A stretch of DNA of 64,000 nucleotides from an uncultured Lachnoclostridium sp. (GTDB lineage Bacteria; Bacillota; Clostridia; Lachnospirales; Lachnospiraceae): assembly GCA_947369165.1 (NCBI GenBank), contig CANBKJ010000002.1, positions 16,076 through 80,075 on the forward strand, in the 5' to 3' direction. The position numbers and the translations under genes are program-made. Shown in pieces: positions 49,463 to 59,229 of this stretch. The notes under the pieces are model-generated. The model saw only the letters and a program-made list of their open reading frames with translations. It did no database searches and was not told the DNA's origin. The first letter of the stretch is position 1; the number at the start of each line of letters is the position of its first letter.

Positions 49463-51313
49463 TTGAAAAGAAATTTCAAAAGAACTTTAGCTAAAGTTAT
49501 GGCCGTTGCCCTGACAGTTGCTCTGGCAGGAACTGCAGCACCGGAAGCTGACGCAGCTAAGAAAGCGAAGCTTTCCGCGAAATCCGTAACAGTAGTTAAG
49601 GGAAAGAGCAAAAAAGTAACTATTAAGAACGTTAAAGCAAAGCAGGTTAAAAAACTGGCAGTAACAACTTCTAACAAAAAGATTGCTACTGTAAAGAAAA
49701 AAGGAAAAACAGCTTTTAATGTAACTGGTAAAAAGGCTGGAAATGCTAAAGTTACAGTTAAAGTTACAGTTAAAGGAAAGAAGAAAGCTACAAAGCTGAC
49801 TTTGAAAGTAAAAGTTAAAAATGCTACGACACCTAAGGTGACGACGGCACCTACAGCAGTTCCTACTACGGCACCTACAACAACACCTGTTGTGACACCG
49901 CCGACTACTACAGATGCACCACAGACGACACAGACACCACAGAAGACAAAGAAACCAACTCCAACGCCTACGCCGGCATGGGAGGTAAATCCCATTAAGA
50001 ATATCCAGCTTGGTGGTAACGCAGCTTCTAAGCTGACTTACTTCAATGTGGATGAGAATGGTACTGCTGATCTGATCCTCAATGAGAGTGCAAAATATGG
50101 TAATGTATATACCTATTTTGATGTTGTTCTTCCTGAAGGATCTACAGTAAAAGATCTTTACAGTGTAAAATTTGATTTTGACGCTGTATCCGGAGACTTG
50201 GAGAATAAGAAGGTATATCTTCTTGCAGGAAGCACAGATAATGATTCACTGGATGCATTCCCAGGAGAGTTGCTGTATGAGTGGGATCCTGTAAATCAGT
50301 TTACAAATATTAAAAATATTGCCGTTGATGAGTATGCAATCAGCTTCAGCAATGCCGGTCTTCTGGAGGATCAGGAGCTTGAGATCGATACAGCAATACT
50401 TGAAGATATGGAACTTAAAGACAACAAGATTCGTTTTAGTATTTTTGCAATCCTGGATGGAGTGAAGGGTGCAAATACCGAGTATAAAGTTGGTAACATT
50501 CGTGTATTAAGCAAAAATGGTGTGACAGATGGCAATGATAAGCCTTCCGATAAGATTGACGCTACAGAAGGTATCGCTCCAGCTGGACTTGTTGCACTTG
50601 GCAGAGGAACCATTGGAGTAGGAGATGAGACAACTGCTGAGGCTGTTGTAAAGAATGCTTCTATCGTTGGTGATATTAAAGAAGCTAAGTGGAGTACAGA
50701 TGGAACAGATGTAGTTGAGCTTAAAGCTAACGCAGATGATCCTAAGCTGGCAACTATTACTGCTAAGGCAGCTGGTGTAGAGACCGTTTCTGTAGAAATT
50801 ACTACGACAAAGGATAAGAAAGTCACATTTACAAAACAGATTACTGTTACTGCTGAAAAACCTGTAATCGAAGACATTACATTAGAGTTGACAGAGAATA
50901 ATGTAGTTACCATTGCTAAGGATACCGCACAGGGTAAAGGAAAGGGAACCATTGATATTACAAAACTTATCGAGGGTGTTGATCTTGCTAACTATGAGAA
51001 CATTACGATGTTCGGTAGTGCTACCTATAAGGGTGAATCCTTAGAGGATGATGGAATCCTGACCCTGCAGTTTGTAAATACGGATGCTTCCGACACAGGT
51101 CTTGTGACCGTTCACAACATTAAGGGAAGCAGCCTGGCAGAAGGTAAAGGAATTGTTGCTGAAGGTTCTCTTGAGACACTTATAAGTGGTTCCAGCATGT
51201 TGAAACTTCTCTTCCAGAATTCTGTAGCACTTACAGATGGTGACCTTGTAATTACAATTGATAAGGTTGTACTGAATGCAAAGAAAGATGCAACAGAGGA
51301 GCCAGCAGAGTAA
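49463..51313 (+). CDS. Secreted Lys-rich Ig-like surface protein (TTG start)
   Basis: aggaggt RBS; signal peptide; KSKKVTIKNVKAKQVKKLAVTTSNKKIATVKKKGKTAFNVTGKKAG; Thr/Pro linker. Confidence 0.8.
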   Translation: MKRNFKRTLAKVMAVALTVALAGTAAPEADAAKKAKLSAKSVTVVKGKSKKVTIKNVKAKQVKKLAVTTSNKKIATVKKKGKTAFNVTGKKAGNAKVTVKVTVKGKKKATKLTLKVKVKNATTPKVTTAPTAVPTTAPTTTPVVTPPTTTDAPQTTQTPQKTKKPTPTPTPAWEVNPIKNIQLGGNAASKLTYFNVDENGTADLILNESAKYGNVYTYFDVVLPEGSTVKDLYSVKFDFDAVSGDLENKKVYLLAGSTDNDSLDAFPGELLYEWDPVNQFTNIKNIAVDEYAISFSNAGLLEDQELEIDTAILEDMELKDNKIRFSIFAILDGVKGANTEYKVGNIRVLSKNGVTDGNDKPSDKIDATEGIAPAGLVALGRGTIGVGDETTAEAVVKNASIVGDIKEAKWSTDGTDVVELKANADDPKLATITAKAAGVETVSVEITTTKDKKVTFTKQITVTAEKPVIEDITLELTENNVVTIAKDTAQGKGKGTIDITKLIEGVDLANYENITMFGSATYKGESLEDDGILTLQFVNTDASDTGLVTVHNIKGSSLAEGKGIVAEGSLETLISGSSMLKLLFQNSVALTDGDLVITIDKVVLNAKKDATEEPAE

Positions 51314-51366
51314 GATACTTTGTAAAACAAATCAAATAGTAGGTAAATCGTTACCTGATTAAAAAC

Positions 51367-51404
51367 AAAAAAAGGTGCATTCCTATGCGTATGCACCTTT
51401 TTTT
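51367..51404 (+). terminator. Rho-independent terminator
   Basis: aaaaaaaggtgcat...atgcacctttttttt-type stem with T run. Confidence 0.85.
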
Positions 51405-51439
51405 AAAAGATAGTTCTAAATAAAAAGGAGGTATTACTT

Positions 51440-53848
51440 ATGCACAAAAATGTAAAAGGTGCATTAGCCAAAACGCTGATCGCTGCCATGGCTATTACTA
51501 TGGCTGGTGTGCAGGCTCCAGATTCGTCTGCCGCAAAAAAACCAGCACTTAGCACGAAAAAAGCGACAGTAGAGGTTAAAAAATCCAAGAAAGTAACGAT
51601 TAAAAATGTAAAGGCAAAGGCAGTCAAAAAGCTTACAGTTAAGTCCAGTAAGACGAAGATTGCAACTGTCAAGAAAAAGGGAAAAACAGCATTTACTATC
51701 ACTGGTAAGAAAGCAGGAAAAGCGACAATTACTGCGAAACTTACTTTGAAGGGGAAGAAAAAGGCCACAAGTCTTAAAGTCCAGGTTACTGTGAAGAAGG
51801 CGGCACCAAAAACGACAAGTGCTCCTGATGTGACCAGCACACCGACCGCAGCTCCGACGAATGCGCCAACTACGCCACCTGCGGGAACACCAGGAAATCC
51901 AACTTCAACACCAGGGGATGACAATGGACCAAAACCAGACTATACAGCCGCTCCTAACGCTGGTGAAAAGCGAATCAAACATAAGAGTAGTATAGCAGAT
52001 CCTAAGATCAATAATATTACGATCTGGGGGCTTCGTGATAATCCATACCTGGAAACCGGATATGATTATACTCAGTTTGGAACTTTCTCAGGACTGTTTT
52101 CAAAATGGTATGATGCAAAGGATAACTTTAAGACTCTTCACGAATTGTTTACAGCAAGTACAGCTCAAAGCCTTAATTCCATGAAATTGATGGCTGATGA
52201 GACTACTGATACAGAGGGTCCTCTTTATACAATCGGTGAGACCAGTGATAAGAGTGTAAAATCAATTGTTTCTACTGGTAAGTTGAATTGGGATAAAAAA
52301 GAGTATTTCGACATGGTTGAGCACTCAGTAGATTTCAATTCCAGAACAACTTCTGATAATACAGATCAGAGAGTAACTGTTGTTGATGCGGGTACTTTAG
52401 AGCCGACAGATAGTGGAAACGGACCAGCTGTACTTGTATCTGGCCGTAAAGATAACTGGCATGGAATTCAGATTGAAATCACAGATTACTTAGTAGATCC
52501 TTCCAAAGACTATCGAATCTCTATCGATGTAAGACATACGAATCCTAAGCATAACGGTAGTGCTTTCTACGGACAGATTTTGTTTGTAGATGAAAATGGT
52601 GAAGAGGCTAATGACAGGCCGATGCTTGTTCAGGAGAGAGTAACTTCTGGAAGCTGGAAAACACTTGCAGCCAACTATTCCACCAATGGGGTAAACGCAG
52701 CCAAGATTTTTGTATGTATGAACTGGTATGGAAATACTACAACTCATGATGATTTCTATATCAAAGATGTAAAGGTTACAGAGATTGCTTCTGATAAAGA
52801 GGATGCTTCCGCAGAGACCTTGAAATATTCTCCGCTTTATGAGAATACAGAAGATAAATTCGGATTTACCATTGGCGGTGTAATTTCAAATACGAACTTC
52901 AAAGATGAGAGTTATAAGGCTGTACTTAATAGACATTTTTCAAGTATGACCATTGACAATGATCTGAAATTGTATGGACTTCTTGATCAGGATGCGACGG
53001 TTGCAAATGCAAACGGTGACGGTATGCCTGTTCTCAGGAAAGACTTCAGTGGAGAGAATATGGTTAAGTGGGCATATGAGAATGGTATTGGCGTTCGTGG
53101 ACATACCATCGTGTGTGATTCTAACATGGACACAAACTGTAAATTCTTCTTCCATGAAGACTACGATACTACAAAACCGCTGGCAAGTAAAGAGGTTATG
53201 CTGGAGCGTTTGAGAAGCATCACCAAACAGGCAATTATGTATTTTGAAGAGAAGTATCCTGGAACAATTCACACATGGGATGTTGTAAACGAAGCGATTG
53301 ATACAGGAAACGGCCAGTATGAGAAAGGTGATGATCGTAAAATCCAGATCAATAATAACCTTTTCTACGATACGATTGGACGTGATTATGTAGAGTATTC
53401 CTTCCTCTTTGCAAGAGAAGCTGTGGATGAGCTGAAAGCACTGTATCCAGATCGTGACATTAACATCAAACTTTTCTATAATGACTTTGGTTGCTTCCAG
53501 AGAAACAAGCGTGATGCGATATGTGCATTGATTGAAAGCATCAAGGCTTTCGGAAACGAAAGAGGAAAAGGTGATTTGATTGATGGTGTAGGTATGCAGT
53601 GTTATCTTGGAAGCAGTACAAGTGAGTTTAGAGATGATCTTCTTCTTCCGACAGAGAAGGCAACTGCTGACAGTATCCCGAATGCTGTATTTAAGTTCAC
53701 TGACTTAGGAGTTCAGGTTCAGTTTACTGAGCTGACCATCAAGAACTATGATGAGTCCAGAAATGCAGCACAGGCAGCATATTATAAAAAATTCATGCAG
53801 ATGGCCATTGACATCAACAATGGAACTATGCAGCCAGTATTAGAGTAA
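51440..53848 (+). CDS. Secreted GH10-like enzyme, apparently circularly permuted, with CBM-like region
   Basis: HTWDVVNEAID and VQVQFTELTI retain GH10 acid/base and nucleophile motifs; terminal-strand motif ITIWGLRDN lies near the N-terminus. Confidence 0.85.
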   Translation: MHKNVKGALAKTLIAAMAITMAGVQAPDSSAAKKPALSTKKATVEVKKSKKVTIKNVKAKAVKKLTVKSSKTKIATVKKKGKTAFTITGKKAGKATITAKLTLKGKKKATSLKVQVTVKKAAPKTTSAPDVTSTPTAAPTNAPTTPPAGTPGNPTSTPGDDNGPKPDYTAAPNAGEKRIKHKSSIADPKINNITIWGLRDNPYLETGYDYTQFGTFSGLFSKWYDAKDNFKTLHELFTASTAQSLNSMKLMADETTDTEGPLYTIGETSDKSVKSIVSTGKLNWDKKEYFDMVEHSVDFNSRTTSDNTDQRVTVVDAGTLEPTDSGNGPAVLVSGRKDNWHGIQIEITDYLVDPSKDYRISIDVRHTNPKHNGSAFYGQILFVDENGEEANDRPMLVQERVTSGSWKTLAANYSTNGVNAAKIFVCMNWYGNTTTHDDFYIKDVKVTEIASDKEDASAETLKYSPLYENTEDKFGFTIGGVISNTNFKDESYKAVLNRHFSSMTIDNDLKLYGLLDQDATVANANGDGMPVLRKDFSGENMVKWAYENGIGVRGHTIVCDSNMDTNCKFFFHEDYDTTKPLASKEVMLERLRSITKQAIMYFEEKYPGTIHTWDVVNEAIDTGNGQYEKGDDRKIQINNNLFYDTIGRDYVEYSFLFAREAVDELKALYPDRDINIKLFYNDFGCFQRNKRDAICALIESIKAFGNERGKGDLIDGVGMQCYLGSSTSEFRDDLLLPTEKATADSIPNAVFKFTDLGVQVQFTELTIKNYDESRNAAQAAYYKKFMQMAIDINNGTMQPVLE

Positions 53849-53889
53849 TAGTTTTTTAAGATTTGGATATTATATATATTCAGATACTC

Positions 53890-53925
53890 AGAACTGCCAC
53901 AGACAATATTGCCTGTGGCAGTTCT
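53890..53925 (+). terminator. Rho-independent terminator
   Basis: agaactgccacag...ctgtggcagttct. Confidence 0.75.
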
Positions 53926-53953
53926 ATAAAAAAATAGAGAAAAGAGGGACATG

Positions 53954-54832
53954 ATGAAGGGTATCATATTAGCAGGAGGATCAGGGACAAGATTGTATCC
54001 TTTGACGAAAGTGACTTCCAAGCAGCTTCTTCCGGTTTACGATAAACCTATGATCTATTATCCGCTCTCTACATTAATGCTGGCAGGCATTAGGGATATT
54101 CTGATCATTTCCACGCCGACGGACCTGCCAAATTTTGAACGCCTTCTCGGCGATGGTTCCCGTCTTGGAATGCATTTGGAATACAAAGTACAGCCTAGTC
54201 CGGATGGACTGGCGCAGGCCTTTTTGATTGGTGAGGAGTTTATTGACGGGGATTCCTGTGCTATGGTGTTAGGAGATAATATATTTTACGGAAGCGGGCT
54301 TGGGCAGCATCTGCGGAATGCAGCGGCAAAGCAGGAAGGAGCTACGGTATTTGGCTACTATGTTGATGATCCAGAGCGTTTTGGTATTGTGGAGTTTGAT
54401 GAAAATGGAAAAGCGATATCCATAGAAGAAAAGCCCAAGGTTCCAAAATCAAATTATTGTATTACCGGTCTGTATTTTTATGATAACCGGGTTGTGGAAT
54501 TTGCTAAAAGAGTAAGACCATCAGCGCGGGGGGAACTGGAAATCACAGATTTGAATCGCATGTATCTGGAAGAGGAAAAATTGAATGTGGTCACATTGGG
54601 ACGTGGATTTGCCTGGCTGGATACTGGTACGATGGACGCTTTGGCAGACGCCAGTGATTTCGTCCGTGTTATTGAAAAAAGACAGGGCATTATGCTTTCG
54701 GCAGTAGAAGAAATTTCTTATAAAAATGGATGGATTGACAGGGACAGATTGATTGAGGAAGCAAATTCCTATGGGAATTCAAGCTATGGAAAACATCTGA
54801 TGCAGGTGGCAAATGGAAAGATCCTGCACTAA
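53954..54832 (+). CDS. rfbA: Glucose-1-phosphate thymidylyltransferase
   Basis: [44 protein letters not shown]. Confidence 0.97.
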   Translation: MKGIILAGGSGTRLYPLTKVTSKQLLPVYDKPMIYYPLSTLMLAGIRDILIISTPTDLPNFERLLGDGSRLGMHLEYKVQPSPDGLAQAFLIGEEFIDGDSCAMVLGDNIFYGSGLGQHLRNAAAKQEGATVFGYYVDDPERFGIVEFDENGKAISIEEKPKVPKSNYCITGLYFYDNRVVEFAKRVRPSARGELEITDLNRMYLEEEKLNVVTLGRGFAWLDTGTMDALADASDFVRVIEKRQGIMLSAVEEISYKNGWIDRDRLIEEANSYGNSSYGKHLMQVANGKILH

Positions 54833-54918
54833 TCTTTCTTAGTTTCCTTGGCGTGAATTCCAACTCTGTTTCGTCTGTTTTTCAGAAATATTTACCAGGC
54901 TTAATTTACTTATAAATT

Positions 54919-54947
54919 GTATAATCACCTGAATTCAGGCAAGAATA
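54919..54947 (+). promoter_or_regulatory. Sporulation sigma-F-like promoter candidate
   Basis: gtata-N14-ggcaagaata; -10 fits GGNNANANTR. Confidence 0.45.
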
Positions 54948-54975
54948 TAGATAAAACTTGAATTGAGGTGATAAA

Positions 54976-55689
54976 ATGTTTTATAAAGAAAAAGGATTTT
55001 ATATATCGCTGATCTGTGGAATCGTATGTCTGGTGGCTTTTGGTGCGATCTGTATGAATGTTTTTTCAGATAGTGGAAAGGATCAGGGCAATATACCAGT
55101 GGCACAGGAAACTCCCATGCCGACGGCGCCGGCAGAGGCGGCAGCGACCCAGGAACCACAAACTGAGGAAGCAACAACGGATAATGTAAAATCCGAAGTG
55201 AAAAAGAAAACTCCGGCACCAACTCCAAAAGCAAAGACAACGATGAAAAAGGTATCTGCTGAGGATCGGCTTCATTTTGACCAGGAAACGGGACTTTTGT
55301 GGCCCGTGGAGGGAGATATTTTGATCGAGTACAGTGCCGATAAGGTTGTTTTTTTTCCAACCCTGTCACAGTTTAAGACCAATCCAGCGTTGATAATTGG
55401 CAGTAAAGTGGGAGAAGATGTAAAGGCAAGTGCTGCTGGAATCGTGAAACGCATAGAGAAAAATGACGAGACAGGTACGACCGTGACGATGGCGATTGGC
55501 GACGATTTTAAGGTGATCTATGGTCAGTTGAAAGATGTAACTGTATCCAAGGGAGACGAAGTGAGTGAGGGACAGGTGATTGGCAAGATTGCTAAGCCTA
55601 CGAAGTATTATTCCGTGGAAGGTGCAAATTTATATTATCAGGTGAAGCAAAAGGGAGAGACGATAAATCCACTGGTGCTTCTGCGATAA
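54976..55689 (+). CDS. SpoIIQ-like membrane protein with M23/LytM-like domain
   Basis: N-terminal TM, Thr/Pro linker, LWPVEGDILIEYS...VKASAAGIVKRIEK...LYYQVKQKGETINPL. Confidence 0.8.
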   Translation: MFYKEKGFYISLICGIVCLVAFGAICMNVFSDSGKDQGNIPVAQETPMPTAPAEAAATQEPQTEEATTDNVKSEVKKKTPAPTPKAKTTMKKVSAEDRLHFDQETGLLWPVEGDILIEYSADKVVFFPTLSQFKTNPALIIGSKVGEDVKASAAGIVKRIEKNDETGTTVTMAIGDDFKVIYGQLKDVTVSKGDEVSEGQVIGKIAKPTKYYSVEGANLYYQVKQKGETINPLVLLR

Positions 55690-55709
55690 TAAAGTTTTAA
55701 GGGGCGTTC

Positions 55710-57131
55710 TCAGTCGCCCCTTTTCTTATTAGAAATTTCCTGGAGGACCTGGTGTACATCAGAATCATCCTTATCTTTTAATGCAGTGGTTTGTTCTTCG
55801 TCAATTCCTTCTGTAGATTCACGCTTAAATACAATTTTCATTGTCATGAGTATAAGTTTTATATCGAGCCAGAGAGAATAGTGCTCGATATAAAAAAGGT
55901 CTAATTTCAGTTTGTCGTAAGGAACGGTGTTGTATTTTCCATAAATCTGGGCAAAGCCCGTAAGTCCTGCTTTGACACGCATACGGAATTCAAATTCCGG
56001 CATTTCTTTTCGGTAATCCTCTATGATCTCCGGGCGCTCAGGTCTTGGTCCCACAAAGGACATATTTCCTTTTAAAATATTAAAAAGTTGAGGCAGCTCG
56101 TCGATTCTGGTAGAACGAATCAGTTTTCCAACAGGAGTGATGCGGGCGTCATGAGAAGAGGCTAATTTGGCAATGCCATCCTTTTCTGCATCTTCCACCA
56201 TGGAACGAAACTTTATAATAGAAAAAGTTCGCCCCTCCTGGGTGCAGCGAGTCTGCCGGTAAAGTATGCTTCCACCGTCGTAGAGCTTGATTGCAGCAGC
56301 GGTAATGAGCATAATAGGAGAAGAGAGCAGGATCATAGGAATCGAGAGAAAGATATCCAGTGCCCGCTTCATAAAGCGCTGATCAAAGCTCAGAGAATAT
56401 CCTTTAGCGAGAAGAAACGGGGTGTCGAAGATATGAATCCGGTCACTTCCCATCATAATGATATCTGATATTTTGGGAATGACATAGGCCCGAATTCCAT
56501 TTCCATAACAAAATTTAAGCACATCATTTCTCTGATGGGAAGGAATATCTCCAATGATCACAGCTTCAAAATCATTTACTTTCCTGGCGATTGCCTCCAT
56601 TCCTTCGTTTACATTAATAGCGTCGTGAATGGCATATTTGTCACGCCGTTCCTCTACTTTATAAACAAGGTCAGTGGCGGGACGGTCTCCATAAATGAGA
56701 AGAATCTTCCAGGATTTAAATATGCGTCCATAGATCCGTCCTGCTAAAAAGGTCCAGAGAGTCGTAATTATAAAGTCCCCCATGGTCATAAAGAGCATGG
56801 GAAGTATGTTGACAAAGCGGAATGCCAGCAGGGAAATGATTACATATGTGATCAGATTTGAAATAAATATGGAGAGATACTGGGATAAAATAACTTCTAT
56901 ACGACGAAGTTGTCCTATTTTCATTGCTCCGTACATGCGGGTAAAGAAAATGAGGAACACGGCATACAAAATGATGACGACATAGTTACCTCTTCGGTAA
57001 AACTGAAAAGTGTACATTGTTTCCGCAAAATAGTGATACCAGAAGTAAGAAAACAGTATCGTCATCAAAATGATATTGAGCAGGGATAAGAAGAACAGAA
57101 TCGTCTTTTTATATGGATCAAAGTTTCTCAT
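55710..57131 (-). CDS. Polyprenyl-phosphate sugar transferase (WcaJ/CpsE-like)
   Basis: TM-rich N-terminus; KRALDIFLSIPMILLSSPIMLITAAAIKLYDGGSILYRQTRCTQEGRTFSIIKFRSM; DELPQLFNILKGNMSFVGPRPERPE. Confidence 0.93.
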   Translation of the reverse strand: MRNFDPYKKTILFFLSLLNIILMTILFSYFWYHYFAETMYTFQFYRRGNYVVIILYAVFLIFFTRMYGAMKIGQLRRIEVILSQYLSIFISNLITYVIISLLAFRFVNILPMLFMTMGDFIITTLWTFLAGRIYGRIFKSWKILLIYGDRPATDLVYKVEERRDKYAIHDAINVNEGMEAIARKVNDFEAVIIGDIPSHQRNDVLKFCYGNGIRAYVIPKISDIIMMGSDRIHIFDTPFLLAKGYSLSFDQRFMKRALDIFLSIPMILLSSPIMLITAAAIKLYDGGSILYRQTRCTQEGRTFSIIKFRSMVEDAEKDGIAKLASSHDARITPVGKLIRSTRIDELPQLFNILKGNMSFVGPRPERPEIIEDYRKEMPEFEFRMRVKAGLTGFAQIYGKYNTVPYDKLKLDLFYIEHYSLWLDIKLILMTMKIVFKRESTEGIDEEQTTALKDKDDSDVHQVLQEISNKKRGD

Positions 57132-57161
57132 GGTACACCTCTGTTTTTAAGTCAGTATTTG

Positions 57162-59069
57162 TTATTGCCGTTCGTCTGACCGGATGATGCGGTTTACAGC
57201 ATATCCGGTGCCCAGTAAAGTCCAGTAGATTACCTGTGTGCCGATGATCGTGTCATTCGTAATACCTGATACAGCAAAGGAGAAGATTCCCACCAGAAGT
57301 CCTAGTCCTATCATATCGATGTTACGGTATTGTTTTCTGCGCCAGAAGAGACGAATTCCGCCAATTATATAGAGAACCCAGAGTCCTCCGTAGGCCAAGG
57401 CAGATATTCCACCAGTCTGTATATAGATCTGAAGAAAAGCATTATGAGGCTTATCTACAAGAGTAGTGGTATCGCCTACACGTTTTGATCCTACAAAGTC
57501 GTCGTTTGGAAAGGCAATGATAAAGGCATTCGGTCCGATACCTTTGAACCAATAATCCTTCATCAGAGGGATGGTTCGGGACCAGATAAATCCACGACGG
57601 TTTGCGATATTCTGATAATCTTTAAAGCCAAAACTTTCCACTTCATGAAGCCGGGTAAACTTACCAAATGGAGTATAATATCTCCATTTGCCATCTTTAA
57701 ATACAAAAGTCCAGGAGATATTATTTGGGGTATCCTTAATTTTGAAGCCAGAATAAACCTGGTTTTCAATACTAAAATTATTAACTGCCAGTGTGATCAT
57801 GGAAAAACGCTGATCGGATAATGAATATATACCCTGTTCAGCAGTCTGCTGAATACTGATTGGTTTCTTGGAGTCGTCATAAGCAGTAATCGTAAACTGA
57901 CCATTTGTATCTACCTTTGGCGCCAGGGTGAAATGAGTGTCATTCCGCAGGGTAATATCCAGTTCATCTGCTTTATTATTGACAATAGAAGCGACATTTC
58001 TTGTGTCGTTTCCACCTTCAAGCAGTTTGTTGAGGGTGTTTTGGATGTAGCTGCTCTGTAAAGAGAAGATTCCGGCAGTGACCAGCACAGCCACAGCACA
58101 CAGACCGATGATAAGTCCCTTTTTACTATTTCTATGGGGGTGCTCGTCAGAATCCGTTTTTTCTTCTGTTTCTGGTCGTTTTCCCCAGAAAAATCCAGAG
58201 AGGATCAGGATCAGTGCAAATACGACGCCTGCCAGAACAGAAATGATACCGGCAGAGGAAGATGATCCGATCAGTGTTCTGACCAATCCATTGACAATCA
58301 GTACACCAGCTATTTTGGCTGCAATAGCTTTGCTCTTATCTTCGGATGCCCGCAGAAAAATAAAAGCTGCTGAAACAGGAAGAATAAGTGCTATATAGGG
58401 ACCGACGTAGTTAGGATTATTGAAAGACAGGATAACATTGGATACCCCCTCTTTAAAATCGATGCCTTCTACGTTACTTTGACTGGTGATGATATTTTGA
58501 ACCCATTTCCAGCTGAGAGGGTTGTGTCCCAACGTCTGGAGAACTCCCATAAGAGCCAGTATGCCTGTGGTTATCATGAGAAATTTAATAGTCAGTAATC
58601 CTCGTTTTTCAGAGTTGATAAAAAGATATGCGTACATAAACAACATTCCATAACCCAGAAGAACCCACATCGTCTGCCACTGTCCGTATCCGCCGCCGTG
58701 AAAGACAAGATTCGTGTGCTGGCTGAAAACAGAAGAGATTATGACCATGACCAGGTATACTGCCAAAAGTATAATAACTTTCAGATCCGCATTTTCAAAA
58801 AGTCGTTTCTTTTTCTGCATTTTACCGTATTCGCTAAAACCAATGATAACAGCAGCGATGGCTCCCATAATGATTACCAGAACACCCTTGGCATATTCAA
58901 AGGAATCGATCTGATTAAGTTCCGTGTTATTAAACCAGGGAAATTTGCTAAATTCCGTCTGATAATCCTTGGTCAGTATGACCAGGGGAATCAGGCATAA
59001 TGCGATCAGAACGGGAAGCAGCGCCTGTATATCTTTTTTTGTTGTATCTTCTTTTTGTACTGTTTTCAT
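57162..59069 (-). CDS. O-antigen ligase (Wzy/WaaL-like) family membrane protein
   Basis: Multi-TM, large loop, GIGPNAFIIAFP...KPHNAFLQIYIQTG. Confidence 0.85.
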   Translation of the reverse strand: MKTVQKEDTTKKDIQALLPVLIALCLIPLVILTKDYQTEFSKFPWFNNTELNQIDSFEYAKGVLVIIMGAIAAVIIGFSEYGKMQKKKRLFENADLKVIILLAVYLVMVIISSVFSQHTNLVFHGGGYGQWQTMWVLLGYGMLFMYAYLFINSEKRGLLTIKFLMITTGILALMGVLQTLGHNPLSWKWVQNIITSQSNVEGIDFKEGVSNVILSFNNPNYVGPYIALILPVSAAFIFLRASEDKSKAIAAKIAGVLIVNGLVRTLIGSSSSAGIISVLAGVVFALILILSGFFWGKRPETEEKTDSDEHPHRNSKKGLIIGLCAVAVLVTAGIFSLQSSYIQNTLNKLLEGGNDTRNVASIVNNKADELDITLRNDTHFTLAPKVDTNGQFTITAYDDSKKPISIQQTAEQGIYSLSDQRFSMITLAVNNFSIENQVYSGFKIKDTPNNISWTFVFKDGKWRYYTPFGKFTRLHEVESFGFKDYQNIANRRGFIWSRTIPLMKDYWFKGIGPNAFIIAFPNDDFVGSKRVGDTTTLVDKPHNAFLQIYIQTGGISALAYGGLWVLYIIGGIRLFWRRKQYRNIDMIGLGLLVGIFSFAVSGITNDTIIGTQVIYWTLLGTGYAVNRIIRSDERQ

Positions 59070-59162
59070 ACTTCATTTGCCCCTTTTTGATTTTGTGTAC
59101 AAAGATATCATACTATATTTGTCACTGTTTATCTACTATTTTTTAAAAAAAGAACAGAATAA

Positions 59163-59199
59163 AAAGAGGATATTTCTGCCTGTGGGAAATATCCTCTTT
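59163..59199 (-). terminator. Rho-independent terminator
   Basis: aaagaggatatttc...gaaatatcctcttt. Confidence 0.75.
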
Positions 59200-59229
59200 A
59201 TTCTTATCAGTGAAATATATTAATACTTT

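Noticed and set aside
53849-53950. Frameshifted continuation of the GH10 gene that would restore a C-terminal WGL unit
   Set aside because: The short region downstream of the stop is AT-rich and contains a terminator; no WGL-like coding was found in any frame read by eye.
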